Assembly (NCBI RefSeq): GCF_004005815.1
Contig: NZ_SACK01000002.1
Location: forward strand, 868,001-932,000
Direction of reading: 5' to 3'
DNA: 64,000 nucleotides
Origin: Mucilaginibacter limnophilus
GTDB lineage: Bacteria > Bacteroidota > Bacteroidia > Sphingobacteriales > Sphingobacteriaceae
Shown: piece after piece, positions 34,381 through 43,739 of the stretch
Position numbering within the stretch: position 1 is the stretch's first letter
How the letters are laid out: the number at the start of each line of letters is the position of its first letter
Made by a program: the position numbers and the translations under genes
Notes under the pieces: model-generated
What the model was told of the DNA's origin: nothing
Database searches by the model: none
What the model saw: only the letters and a program-made list of their open reading frames with translations

Positions 34381-35241
34381 ATGAGCGATAATAAACTTGT
34401 AAAGGCCATCAAAGAAAAAGGCAAGAACCTTGAGGCCGAAATGTCGTTTTTTGATCATATCGAGGCATTGCGCTGGCATCTTATCAGGGCAAGTATCGGT
34501 ATTGTTGCTTTTAGTATTTTGGCGTTTATATTTTACGATTTTGTGTTTGATACGGTGATTATGGGGCCGCGGAAACCCGACTTTTTCACTTACCGGATGC
34601 TGTGCAAGATAGGCCATTGGCTTAACCGCCCGGGTTTTTGTATCGATAAGATTCCCGGAAAGATCATCAACACCGAGATGGCCGGGCAGTTCACCCTGCA
34701 GATCAATTCGGCGCTCATCATTGGCATTACGCTGGGTTTTCCGTACCTGCTTTTCGAGATATGGAAATTTGTTAAGCCTGCCCTTCACGAAAGTGAACGC
34801 AAGGCTGCAAGCGGCTTTGTGATGTATGCTTCGCTGCTGTTTATACTGGGTATTCTGTTTGGCTATTATGTGGTTACGCCCGAATCTATTTCGTTTTTAT
34901 CAACCTACCAAGTAAGTGCTGATATTGAAAATAATTTTACAATTGATTCGTACCTGTCATCGGTAGCAACGCTTACGTTGGCTACAGGAATCGTGTTCGA
35001 GCTGCCGATATTGGTATACATCCTGTCTAACCTGGGTATCTTGACAGCCAAAACAATGCGTTCAGGCAGAAGGTACGCCATTGTAGGTATCATGATTATA
35101 GCCGCGGTGATTACGCCAACACCTGATATTTTAACCATGACGGTAGTTTGTATCCCGCTGTTCCTGCTGTACGAGGTGGGTATCATTGTAGCAGGTGTGG
35201 TTGAGCGTCGCAGAAAAAAACGTGAGGAAGCTGCCGCCTGA
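34381..35241 (+). CDS. tatC: Twin-arginine translocase subunit TatC
   Basis: A 286-residue inner-membrane protein with six hydrophobic segments, the receptor of the Tat pathway for folded proteins. Conserved parts are MSFFDHIEALRWHLIRA at the N-terminus (LxHLxELR variant), LHESERKAA and the last helix with TPTPDILT. The C-terminus has a basic tail (ERRRKKREE). TatA is not in the window. Confidence 0.95.
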   Translation: MSDNKLVKAIKEKGKNLEAEMSFFDHIEALRWHLIRASIGIVAFSILAFIFYDFVFDTVIMGPRKPDFFTYRMLCKIGHWLNRPGFCIDKIPGKIINTEMAGQFTLQINSALIIGITLGFPYLLFEIWKFVKPALHESERKAASGFVMYASLLFILGILFGYYVVTPESISFLSTYQVSADIENNFTIDSYLSSVATLTLATGIVFELPILVYILSNLGILTAKTMRSGRRYAIVGIMIIAAVITPTPDILTMTVVCIPLFLLYEVGIIVAGVVERRRKKREEAAA

Positions 35242-35336
35242 TAGGTGTATAAGCGTGATAAACCAATATCACCTTTCTGTAAATACAACAATAACTTTAC
35301 TAACGCTTTAATTAATTATTGATAATTTTATCAACC

Positions 35337-35771
35337 ATGAAACAAGGTCTTAAAATAGCTATAGGCGCCGATCACGCGGGGTTCGATTTGAAAGAAGCTT
35401 TGAAGCCTATACTTGAAGGCGCGGAAATAAAAGATTACGGGACTTATTCGACAGAATCAGCCGATTACCCTGACTTTGCTCACCCGGTAGCCAGCGCGGT
35501 AGAAAACGGTGAAGCTGATTTTGGTATTCTGATTTGCGGTACTGCTAACGGTGTGGCTATTACCGCCAATAAGCACCAGGGCATACGCGCGGCTTTATGC
35601 TGGAAGCCTGAGGTAGCCGAGCCTGCACGCAGCCATAACAACGCGAACGTGATTTGCTTACCGGCAAGGCATGTAACGGTTGAAGAAGCGAAAGAGATAC
35701 TCGACGTGTTTTTTAACACCGAATTTGAAGGCGGCAGGCATGCCCGCAGGGTCGATAAAATTTCCTGCTAA
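35337..35771 (+). CDS. rpiB: Ribose-5-phosphate isomerase B
   Basis: A 144-residue enzyme of the non-oxidative pentose-phosphate pathway. The signature is IGADHAGFDLKEAL at the start, ILICGTANGVAITANKHQGIRAALC in the middle (the active-site Cys), and SHNNANVICLPARH. I start it at the ATG at 35337; the 35319 start adds only six residues. Confidence 0.94.
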   Translation: MKQGLKIAIGADHAGFDLKEALKPILEGAEIKDYGTYSTESADYPDFAHPVASAVENGEADFGILICGTANGVAITANKHQGIRAALCWKPEVAEPARSHNNANVICLPARHVTVEEAKEILDVFFNTEFEGGRHARRVDKISC

Positions 35772-35790
35772 CAAAAGCGTTTAATTTTTT

Positions 35791-35820
35791 GATCCCGTTT
35801 TAAGGACGCGGGATCTTTAT
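35791..35820 (+). terminator. Terminator after rpiB
   Basis: Stem GATCCCG with CGGGATC, 11-base loop, followed by TTTATT. Confidence 0.75.
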
Positions 35821-35842
35821 TAATATAAACTGACAAACATTA

Positions 35843-37450
35843 ATGAAAAAACTACCCCTGTTGTTTTTGGCGGTAGCTGCGGCTTCGTGCAGCTATGCGC
35901 AAAAAAATCCTGCTGCGGTTAAATATGCGCAGTACATCAGCGTTGACGACGCGAAAAAACACCTTACCATTTTAGCATCTGATGCATTTGAAGGCCGTGA
36001 AACCGGCAAGCCAGGCGCCGATAAAGCAGCCAAATACATTGCCGGCGAGTTTAAAAAGCTTGGCTTGCAGGCTCCGGTAAAAGGCTCATACTTTTTAGAT
36101 GTGCCTTTAACAGAGAACGCTTTTAAAATAAGCAACTTTACCGCAGGCGGACAAACCTTTACCAATGGTAAAGATTTTTATTCGGTTACACCGGCACCGG
36201 CAAAAACCATCAACGCAAACGAGATTGTTTTTGTAGGCTACGGCATAAGTGATGAGAAATACGACGATCTGAAAGGCATCGATATCACCGGTAAAGTAGT
36301 ATTGGTTATAAACGAGGGCGAGCCTACCAAGGCAGGCGTATCATTATTAACCGGTACGGCTACCAAATCACAATGGAGCATTAGCCGCGGTAAACGTACC
36401 CAGTTTCTTCAAAGCAAAAACCCTGCGTTGATCTTATCAACCAGCTCGTTGATTGCCGGTAACATTCAGCGCTTCGGCAGTAGCATTATGGCGCCTCGTT
36501 TAACCATAAAAGCTGATCAGGCAGCTCCTGTTAATACCAAGCCTGTTATTGTTAGCATCACTGCCGACATGGCTAACCAACTGCTTAAAAACACAGGTAA
36601 AACCTATACGCAGTTAAAAGCTGAGATCGACTCTACCAGCGCGCCAAAAACGCAAACAATCAAAACTGATATCAACGTATCATACGCTACCGAAAACAAG
36701 GATGTTAAAGCGGTTGACGTGTTAGGCTTTCTGCCGGGCAGCGATCCGAAGCTGAAAAACGAGGTGCTGGTGATTTCGGCGCATTACGATCATATTGGTA
36801 TAGAGCCTGAAGGTCAGGGTAAAAATGGCGACCGTATAAACAACGGCGCTGATGACGATGGTTCGGGCACTACAGGTGTACTTGAAATTGCACGCGCATT
36901 TACAATGGCTAAAAAAGCAGGTAAAGGCCCTAAACGCAGCATTTTGTTCCTGGGTAACGTAGGCGAGGAGAAAGGTTTGTTGGGTTCTGAATATTACTCA
37001 GATCATCCTGTATTTCCGCTGGCAAATACCATTACCGACCTTAACATTGATATGATCGGTCGTGTTGACCCTGCTCATAAAGATAATCCTAATTATTGCT
37101 ACCTGATAGGATCGGACAAGTTGAGTACCACGCTGCACAAAATAAGCGAACAGGCAAACGCTACTTATACCAACCTGACTATCGATTATAAGTACAATGA
37201 TCCAAACGATCCTGAACGGATTTATTACCGTTCAGACCACTATAACTTTGCTAAACATAATATTCCGATTATTTTTTACTTTAACGGCGTGCACGAAGAT
37301 TACCACGGTGTTGACGACGAAGTAGAAAAAATTGACTTCCCGATGCTGGTTAAACGCGCCCAACTGGTTTACTATACCGCCTGGGAGCTTGCCAACCGCG
37401 CGGAGCGCCCGGTTGTTGACGTGAAAAATGATATGCCGGCTGATAAATAG
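35843..37450 (+). CDS. M28 family metallopeptidase with PA domain, secreted
   Basis: A 535-residue zinc aminopeptidase-like protein with signal peptide MKKLPLLFLAVAAASCSYAQ. The lipobox-like AAASC could also make it a lipoprotein. A PA (protease-associated) insert lies at about residues 90-250, and the M28 domain has the zinc ligands His in SAHYDHIG, Asp in NNGADDDGSGTTG, Glu in GEEKGLLGS, Asp in IDMIGR and His in YYRSDHYNF. Likely in the periplasm or on the surface, trimming peptides. It stands alone between two terminators. Confidence 0.9.
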   Translation: MKKLPLLFLAVAAASCSYAQKNPAAVKYAQYISVDDAKKHLTILASDAFEGRETGKPGADKAAKYIAGEFKKLGLQAPVKGSYFLDVPLTENAFKISNFTAGGQTFTNGKDFYSVTPAPAKTINANEIVFVGYGISDEKYDDLKGIDITGKVVLVINEGEPTKAGVSLLTGTATKSQWSISRGKRTQFLQSKNPALILSTSSLIAGNIQRFGSSIMAPRLTIKADQAAPVNTKPVIVSITADMANQLLKNTGKTYTQLKAEIDSTSAPKTQTIKTDINVSYATENKDVKAVDVLGFLPGSDPKLKNEVLVISAHYDHIGIEPEGQGKNGDRINNGADDDGSGTTGVLEIARAFTMAKKAGKGPKRSILFLGNVGEEKGLLGSEYYSDHPVFPLANTITDLNIDMIGRVDPAHKDNPNYCYLIGSDKLSTTLHKISEQANATYTNLTIDYKYNDPNDPERIYYRSDHYNFAKHNIPIIFYFNGVHEDYHGVDDEVEKIDFPMLVKRAQLVYYTAWELANRAERPVVDVKNDMPADK

Positions 37451-37517
37451 CCCACCCAACCCTCCCAAAGGAGGGCTTAAAGAAAGTCGTCTCTACTGGG
37501 GAGGATTTAGGAGGGAT
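37451..37517. repeat. GGAGGG/CCCTCC inverted repeat at the stop of the M28 gene
   Basis: Starts directly after the TAG stop: CCCACCCAACCCTCCCAAAG and GGGGAGGATTTAGGAGGG. A related piece follows nrdB at 46080-46177. Confidence 0.6.
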
Positions 37518-37534
37518 AATTGTTGAAAACTAAT

Positions 37535-37570
37535 AAAGGGATGGGTGCGAACTCATCCCTTTAATTTTTT
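37535..37570 (+). terminator. Terminator of the M28 gene
   Basis: A 12-bp stem, AAAGGGATGGGT with ACTCATCCCTTT (one G-T pair), tetraloop GCGA, then AATTTTTT. Confidence 0.85.
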
Positions 37571-37593
37571 GTTAAATATCCTAAATTAGCCGC

Positions 37594-38985
37594 ATGGGTA
37601 ACATTGCCGAAGAGTTTTTGATAGCCGCTGAGGATAAGGCATTTGATATGAGCCATCGTAACATTATCAATAGCAGTATTGGTAAGTACGATTTGGCCAC
37701 GGAAGCAAGCATTCCACGTTTTTTTAACCTGGAGCACGCTAAGCGCAAGGCGCATGTTGTCAAGTGGCGTATGATGGAGAATCTCGACAAAATTTTGCCA
37801 GAGTTTGAGGCCAATTTCCAGCGTCGCGGTGGTAAGGTTATTTGGGCTAATGACGCCGACGAAGCCAACCGCGAGATACTTAATATTCTTCAGAAAGCCA
37901 GTGCTAAAACCGTTGTTAAATCGAAATCAATGGCGACTGAAGAAATTCATTTAAATGAGTTTCTGGAAAAGAACGGAATAGAAAGTTTGGAGACCGACCT
38001 CGGCGAGTATATCATTCAGCTTTTGGGGCAGGCGCCTTACCACATTGTAACGCCGGCCATGCATCTGTCGACACTGGAAATAGCTAAGCTGTTCAACGAG
38101 AAATTCGGCACCCCACTGGACGCTACACCCGAGCAGCTTACGCTGAAAGCAAGGGAAGTACTGCGCGAAAAATATCTGCAGGCAGATGCAGGGATTACCG
38201 GCGCCAACTTTTTAATTGCCGATACCGGCAGCATTGCCATTACCGAAAATGAAGGCAACGCGCGCTTAACTACATCGTTCCCTAAGATACATATCGCTGT
38301 TGCAGGTATTGAGAAGATCATCCCATCAATGGCTGATCTTGATCTGTTTTGGCCGCTGCTGGCTTCGCATGGCACGGGTCAGAATCTTACCGTGTATAAC
38401 ACCATTTTAAATGGTCCGCGGCAGCCCGGCGAAACTGACGGTCCGGAAGAAATGTACCTGATACTGCTTGATAACGGCCGCACCAATCTGCTGGCGCAAA
38501 AAGAACAGCGCCAGGGTTTGTACTGTATCCGCTGCGGCGCGTGTTTAAACGTATGCCCGGTTTATCAAAACATAGGCGGGCATAGCTACAACACCACTTA
38601 CAGCGGACCTATCGGCTCTATCATAACGCCGCATATGAAGGGTATGGAAGAGTTTAAACACCTCAGCTACGCGTCAACCCTGTGCGGTAAATGTACTGAG
38701 GTATGCCCGGTGAAGATTGATATACATAAAATGCTGCTGCTTAATCGCCGCGACGCTGTACAAGAAGACTTATCGCCCAAAGTTGAAAAGTGGAGCTGGG
38801 CCATGTGGAAAAAGGCTATGCTTAGCCGTAAGTTCACCGACTTTTTAGGCGGCAAATGGAAAAATATGCTTATGAAATTCGCGTTTAAAAAAAGCTGGGG
38901 CAAGCGCCGTGAGTTGCCTCATGTGGCCGAAAAATCGTTCAGTAAACAATGGCAGGAACGCCAGAAAGGAGAGCCCGATGCGTAA
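37594..38985 (+). CDS. lutB: LutB-like lactate utilization iron-sulfur protein
   Basis: A 463-residue cytoplasmic protein. The N-terminal LUD domain covers about residues 60-300 and is followed by two ferredoxin-type cluster motifs, CIRCGACLNVCPVY and CGKCTEVCPVKI. LutB with LutA and LutC oxidises L-lactate to pyruvate. Neither lutA nor lutC is next to it here. Its stop overlaps the next gene by 8 bases. Confidence 0.88.
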   Translation: MGNIAEEFLIAAEDKAFDMSHRNIINSSIGKYDLATEASIPRFFNLEHAKRKAHVVKWRMMENLDKILPEFEANFQRRGGKVIWANDADEANREILNILQKASAKTVVKSKSMATEEIHLNEFLEKNGIESLETDLGEYIIQLLGQAPYHIVTPAMHLSTLEIAKLFNEKFGTPLDATPEQLTLKAREVLREKYLQADAGITGANFLIADTGSIAITENEGNARLTTSFPKIHIAVAGIEKIIPSMADLDLFWPLLASHGTGQNLTVYNTILNGPRQPGETDGPEEMYLILLDNGRTNLLAQKEQRQGLYCIRCGACLNVCPVYQNIGGHSYNTTYSGPIGSIITPHMKGMEEFKHLSYASTLCGKCTEVCPVKIDIHKMLLLNRRDAVQEDLSPKVEKWSWAMWKKAMLSRKFTDFLGGKWKNMLMKFAFKKSWGKRRELPHVAEKSFSKQWQERQKGEPDA

Positions 38986-39484
38986 AGTAATACTGAATGT
39001 AGCTGTAAGCCTTGACGGCTTTATTGAAGGGCCCAATGGTGAATACGACTGGTGTTTTACCGACGACGATTACGGTATGACGGCGTTTATTGAGAATACC
39101 GATGCCATTTTTATCGGCAGGAAAAGCTATGAGCTGATAGCCAATGAAACGCACGAGTGGTACAATAAAAAAACGTATGTATTTACCGATACGCTTGATA
39201 CCGTCAAGCCAAACGCGGAAATAGTGCGCGGCGCCGATTTAGTTTCAAAGGTAGAAGCGATTCTTAATGAACCCGGTAAGAGCATATGGCTTTTTGGCGG
39301 TGCGAGCCTGGTATCTGCGATGCTTAAGCATAATTATATTCACGAGCTGATGCTATCGGTACACCCCATTGTTTTAGGCGCCGGTAAACCATTGTTTGAA
39401 GATCTGAAAGAAAGGTTGCCTTTAACCCTTACAAACAGCATAACCTTTAGCAGTGGTTTGGTGCAGTTGTATTATAAAGTTTGA
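38978..39484 (+). CDS. Dihydrofolate reductase family / RibD C-terminal-like protein
   Basis: A 168-residue protein with opening MRKVILNVAVSLDGFIEGPNGEYDW and the middle segments FIGRKSYELI and IWLFGGASLV typical of the RibD C-terminal/DHFR-like group. Many are annotated as dihydrofolate reductase family proteins of unknown substrate. The ATG at 38978 lies inside the end of lutB (8 base overlap), so it is translationally coupled. Earlier in-frame starts are not supported. Confidence 0.82.
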   Translation: MRKVILNVAVSLDGFIEGPNGEYDWCFTDDDYGMTAFIENTDAIFIGRKSYELIANETHEWYNKKTYVFTDTLDTVKPNAEIVRGADLVSKVEAILNEPGKSIWLFGGASLVSAMLKHNYIHELMLSVHPIVLGAGKPLFEDLKERLPLTLTNSITFSSGLVQLYYKV

Positions 39485-39576
39485 TACTTTCTAAACACTT
39501 GTCATTTTGAGGAGATTGTCTGAACCACTGATTTTTGTGATTTTTTGATTACGCTGATTTTTTAGATACTCAATTC

Positions 39577-39662
39577 GTCGTCCCGAACTTGTTTCGGGAT
39601 CTCTCAGGACAATTCGATTGCTTAGCTTAGCATGAGGGATGCTGAAACAAGTTCAGCATGAC
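39577..39662. repeat. REP-like inverted repeat (GTCGTCCCGAAC ... GTTCAGCATGAC)
   Basis: Same type as 22980-23055. The arm tcccgaacttgtttcgggat and the arm gctgaaacaagttcagcat are each small hairpins, and the outer ends are roughly complementary. Confidence 0.7.
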
Positions 39663-39783
39663 AGCGTAGGATTAATTGCTTGCGGTCACGAAAAAAGAGC
39701 CACACAATCGCTTAATACAAACTTAAAAAGGATGCGGCATCGTAATGCCGGATGGGCAGAGGCATTGCTTTGGCAGTAACACT

Positions 39784-39864
39784 GGCCGGGAGTGCGCAGC
39801 CGCGAGGTTTCTTTTTGGTTACTTTTTCTTTTCCGGCAAAAGAAAAAGTAACATCCACTAACGC
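39784..39864. repeat. 81-bp dispersed element, copy A, with 15-bp stem
   Basis: Contains AGGTTTC followed by GTTACTTTTTCTTTT, a CCGG-C centre and AAAAGAAAAAGTAAC, a perfect 15-bp hairpin. A second copy runs in the opposite direction at 53239-53317, with matched changes in both stem arms. Confidence 0.85.
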
Positions 39865-40012
39865 ACAATATGGCGCAAAGCCATTGCTAACGAAGCACTG
39901 TAGCCCCATCTGACAACGTTGCAGCAATGCAATCCTGAACAAACCCTTTCCAATGGAGAGGGAGCAGTGACAGTGAATTAATCAGTATCGTAAATGGGTG
40001 AGGCAGCTTATG

Positions 40013-40043
40013 CACCGTGCTTCAGTGCAACTGAAGCACGGTG
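40013..40043. repeat. 13-bp palindrome with 5-base loop
   Basis: CACCGTGCTTCAG, loop TGCAA, and CTGAAGCACGGTG. It lies next to the nine-base tandem repeat and downstream of the minus-strand DUF4198 gene; it could be its transcript end. Confidence 0.8.
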
Positions 40044-40121
40044 TTGACGGTGTTGACGGTGTTGACGGTGTTGACGGTGTTGACGGTGTTGACGGTGTTG
40101 ACGGTGTTGACTCTGTTGACG
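40041..40121. repeat. Tandem repeat, 9-base unit GTGTTGACG
   Basis: Nine consecutive units, seven exact and the last two with small changes. It ends at a GTTGACGTCAAC palindrome. It begins 16 bases downstream of the stop of the minus-strand DUF4198 gene and is probably non-coding. Confidence 0.95.
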
Positions 40122-40136
40122 TCAACACTTATACTA

Positions 40137-40979
40137 TTAATGATAATTACCGAAACCGAACTCTTTGTAAGTGTTAGGCAGATCGTTCGCGCTGCTGAAC
40201 GCGAAAGTATATGAAGCCCACCAGGTTTCCAGTTCGTCATTCTTGCCACCTGGTGTATATAGCGAGCGGATCAGGTAAATCCCTTCACGACTAAGTTTGA
40301 AATATACCTGTCCTTTTTCGTCGGTGTTAAGCTTTTCAGGGTAAACGCTGCCACGAGTAGTTTTTACATACAGCACTACCGGTGCCGATACAAGCGGTTT
40401 GCCTTTATGGTAAAGTACAGCGGTCACGTCGTCACCATAGTTCATTTTGTATGGATTGTTTTTCAGTACGATTTCCAGTTCATCGCCCAAAACCTGGCTA
40501 TACGCGTCACCTGAAGGCTTGTCAACCCTAACCAGCGTTTTAAGAAAGTTATGGCGGGTTTCGGTCACCATGTCGGCGTTCATATCCTTTATGTTTTGCG
40601 AAATGGTGGTTTGGCCTTCATGCTCGAAGTACTGTGCTACATCGTAGCTGTCGGCTTCCTGGGTGGCTGTCTGAGTGCAATGTAGCATGGCAAGGCCCTG
40701 GTTAGCCATTTCATAGTTATTGACCGCTATGGCAGTATCGCTTATTGAAGCAGTAAGCGGGATTTTTTTCGACCCTTCATACAGCGCGAACTCAGCATTT
40801 TTTGAACGCGGCCCCTGGTAGCCATCCTCGTTTGTTTGCAAGCCTGTAAAAAGTTTAATACTTAGTTTATCGCCCTTATGCAGATAGAAATTTTCGGCAA
40901 GTAAAAAGCTTCCGCTGCTTGCGGCTACAGAAACAGCTACAATAAAAGCAGCTAAGATGGGCAGGAACACACGTTTCAT
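40137..40979 (-). CDS. DUF4198 (NikM-like) secreted protein
   Basis: A 280-residue protein with signal peptide MKRVFLPILAAFIVAVSVAA. The middle KGDKLSIKLFTG and the C-terminal half with MNYGDDVTAVLYHKGKPLVSAPVVLY, TDEKGQVYFKLSREG and YTPGG fit DUF4198, an Ig-like domain family that includes NikM-like nickel-uptake companions. The function is unknown; no transporter gene is near. I use the ATG at 40979 since it starts the signal. Confidence 0.75.
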   Translation of the reverse strand: MKRVFLPILAAFIVAVSVAASSGSFLLAENFYLHKGDKLSIKLFTGLQTNEDGYQGPRSKNAEFALYEGSKKIPLTASISDTAIAVNNYEMANQGLAMLHCTQTATQEADSYDVAQYFEHEGQTTISQNIKDMNADMVTETRHNFLKTLVRVDKPSGDAYSQVLGDELEIVLKNNPYKMNYGDDVTAVLYHKGKPLVSAPVVLYVKTTRGSVYPEKLNTDEKGQVYFKLSREGIYLIRSLYTPGGKNDELETWWASYTFAFSSANDLPNTYKEFGFGNYH

Positions 40980-41040
40980 GGGCGTATTAATTAGATCATT
41001 CAAACATACAAAGTTTTGAAAACTTCGTTAGCTTAGGCAC

Positions 41041-43013
41041 ATGATTTTCGACAGTAAAAATCTTAATGATGACACTTTATTGGCATTCTACAAGCGCCTG
41101 CTGCTGCCGCGGATGGTAGAAGAAAAAATGCTCATACTGTTGCGTCAGGGGCGTATTGGTAAGTGGTTTTCAGGAATAGGGCAGGAGGCTATAGCCGTGG
41201 GCAGCACACTGGCAATGCAGCCTGACGAGTACATCCTGCCCATGCATCGTAATCTGGGAGTTTTTACTACACGCGATATACCGCTGTGGAAACTGATGGC
41301 GCAATGGCAGGGCAAGGCTACCGGTTTTACTAAGGGTCGCGACCGCTCGTTCCATTTCGGGTCGCAGGAACATAAGATCATCGGGATGATATCACACCTC
41401 GGTCCGCAAATGGCGCTGGCTGATGGTATCGCGTTAGCGGATAAATTAAGCGGCCGCAAAAAAGCCACACTGGTTTTTACGGGAGAAGGCGCTACCAGTG
41501 AAGGCGATTTTCATGAAGCCATAAACGTTGCCGCGGTATGGGATTTGCCTGTGATCTTCCTGATAGAGAACAATGGCTACGGCTTATCTACACCTACACG
41601 GGAGCAATATCGCTGCCGCCGTTTGGTTGACCGTGCAATAGGCTACGGCATTGAAGGCAGGCGAATTGATGGCAATAACCTGCTTGATGTGTATCATAAC
41701 ATTAATGAAGTAGCGCATGACATTCGCCAGCGCCCGCGACCTGTGTTGCTGGAGTGCGTTACCTTCAGGATACGAGGGCACGAGGAAGCGTCGGGCACGA
41801 AATACGTACCGCAGCGATTGTTAGATGAGTGGAAGCAAAAGGATCCGATAGAAAATTTTGAGCAATACCTGATAAACGGGGCGTATTGCAGCAGAGTACC
41901 ATCAATGGTTTGCGTGCAGGATTTGCTAAAGATATTGAAACTGAAATTGAAAAAGCGTTTGCCCAACCGGATACAGTGCCTGATATAGAAACTGAATTAA
42001 AGGATGTATACAAGCCGCATCATTTTATACCGACTGTTACAGAAAGTAGTTCTGAGAAACGGTATATCGACGCCATTAGTGACGGCTTGCGGAAAGCTAT
42101 GCAGCGTTACCCAAATTTAGTATTGATGGGGCAGGATATTGCCGAGTACGGAGGCGCGTTTAAAATTACACAGGGCTTTGTAGACGAGTTTGGGAAAGAG
42201 CGCGTGCGTAACACGCCAATCTGTGAATCAGCTATTGTAGGGGCAGGTATGGGGCTTGCACTAAACGGCTACAAAGCGCTGGTTGAAATGCAGTTTGCTG
42301 ATTTTGTGAGTTCGGGCTTTACGCAGGTGGTAAATAATCTGGCCAAAAACTATTACCGCTGGGGCCAGCCTGTAGATGTAGTGATACGCATGCCTGCTGG
42401 CGGCGGCACCGGTGCGGGGCCGTTCCACTCGCAAAGCAACGAGGCCTGGTTTACCAAAACACCCGGTTTAAAAGTGATTTATCCCGCTTTTCCGGCCGAT
42501 GCAAAGGGTCTGTTACTGGCAGCAATTGACGACCCGAACCCCGTAATGTATTTTGAGCATAAATACCTGTACCGCAACATCAGCGGAAGCGTACCTGATG
42601 GCTATTATACCGTTGAAATAGGCAAGGCTAATATTATTCAGCAAGGTACGCAAGCCAGTATTATTACCTACGGATGGGGCGTGCACTGGGCAATGGAGTA
42701 CGCGGCGAAACATCCTGAACAATCAATTGAGATTATTGACCTGCGCACGCTGCAACCCTGGGACAAGCAAACGGTAGAAATAAGCGTAAAGAAAACCGGC
42801 CGGGTGCTGATACTTCATGAAGATACCCTTATAAGCGGTTTCGGAGGCGAAATTGCCGCGTATATAGCCGAACATTGCTTCAGCTACCTCGATGCGCCGG
42901 TAATGCGCTGCGCGAGTTTAGATACACCTATCCCCATGAACAAAGCGCTTGAAGACCAGTTTATGGCGAAAAACCGGGTGGAAAAAATGATGGAAAAGCT
43001 GCTGATGTATTGA
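41041..43013 (+). pseudogene. 2-oxoacid dehydrogenase E1 alpha-beta fusion, split by a frameshift
   Basis: Normally one fused protein of about 650 residues forming the thiamine-dependent E1 of a branched-chain-type complex. The first frame (41041-41988) carries the E1 alpha part with GQEAIAVGS, the RDRSFHFGS segment, and TPP-binding GEGATSEGDFHEAIN...IENN. It then runs out of frame at the GGGG run 41878-41881. Adding one G restores N-G-G-V-L-Q-Q-S-T-I-N-G-L and joins the second frame, which holds the E1 beta part to 43013 with MGQDIAEYGGAF and GAGMGLALNG. The second frame has no ATG near its start, only a TTG. Either the gene is inactivated or one base is missing in the assembly. Confidence 0.85.
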
Positions 43014-43104
43014 TTAACCCGCCTTGTCACCCGCTTGTAAACAAGCTTAACTCAAACATCTGCATGGCTATTATTTCGTATATTTAAGTAAAAGGATAGG
43101 GCAG

Positions 43105-43608
43105 ATGTCAAATAAAGGAAAAATAATTAGAGGATTTATTGTTGCAGTTATGATGGGCTTTTTCCTGTCGTGTACGCAACCCGACGCTAAGAAACAAAGC
43201 AATCCTGTAAAACAAAAAACAACACAGCATAATTATAAAAACATGAAATATAACGAACTGACACCCGAAGAAGAAAGGGTAATACTATACAAAGGTACTG
43301 AAAGGCCATTCACCGGCTCGTTGCTTAATAACAAGGCTAAAGGCCTTTACGTGTGCAAACGTTGCGACGCGCCGTTGTACCGCTCGGAAGATAAGTTTGA
43401 AAGCCATTGCGGCTGGCCAAGTTTTGATGATGAAATTCAGGGTGCAATACGCCGCGAAACCGATGCTGACGGCCGCCGCACAGAGATACTTTGCGCTAAT
43501 TGCGGGGCACACTTGGGACATGTGTTTGAAGGTGAGCACTTAACCGATAAAAATGTCCGCCACTGCGTGAATTCTGTCTCAATGAAATTTGTGCCGCTGG
43601 AGAAATAA
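43105..43608 (+). CDS. msrB: Peptide-methionine (R)-S-oxide reductase MsrB, lipoprotein form
   Basis: A 167-residue protein repairing oxidised Met-R-sulfoxide. Zinc-binding pairs are CKRC and CANCG, the catalytic Cys is in [11 protein letters not shown], and CGWPSFDD is the family signature. An N-terminal lipobox (FFLSC) shows it is exported and lipid-anchored, so it acts in the periplasm rather than the cytoplasm. It begins 91 bases after the E1 gene. Confidence 0.94.
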   Translation: MSNKGKIIRGFIVAVMMGFFLSCTQPDAKKQSNPVKQKTTQHNYKNMKYNELTPEEERVILYKGTERPFTGSLLNNKAKGLYVCKRCDAPLYRSEDKFESHCGWPSFDDEIQGAIRRETDADGRRTEILCANCGAHLGHVFEGEHLTDKNVRHCVNSVSMKFVPLEK

Positions 43609-43739
43609 TTTTGTAATTTTTAACGTGACGTTGGTGCCTCGCCTGAATGATAGGCATCACGTAGAAGCATGTCTTGCGTCAAAGGATTTTCATGAGTTGA
43701 TAAATAGTTTTGAATTATTGATTCAACTTAAATATCATT

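Larger units (their letters stand above)
39485..40136. other. 652-base space without a gene, filled with repeats
   Basis: No convincing coding sequence; the short frames here lack conserved features. It holds a REP-like element, the first copy of an 81-bp element with a 15-bp stem, a GGAGAGGG/GGGTGAGG-type fragment, a 13-bp palindrome and a nine-base tandem repeat, listed separately. Confidence 0.6.

Noticed and set aside
40041-40121. A CRISPR array
   Set aside because: The unit is nine bases with no spacers, and no cas gene is present.
40022-40249. A frame with a V-N-T repeat running through the nine-base tandem repeat
   Set aside because: It has no other conserved part, overlaps the end of the DUF4198 gene, and is an effect of the period being a multiple of three.
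41870-41890. Programmed -1 frameshift in the E1 fusion
   Set aside because: No standard slippery heptamer is present and slippage from GGG to CGG pairs poorly; a missing base is simpler.
41886-43013. E1 beta as an independent gene starting at the TTG
   Set aside because: One added G joins it to E1 alpha in the usual fusion order, and there is no ATG or promoter near the TTG.
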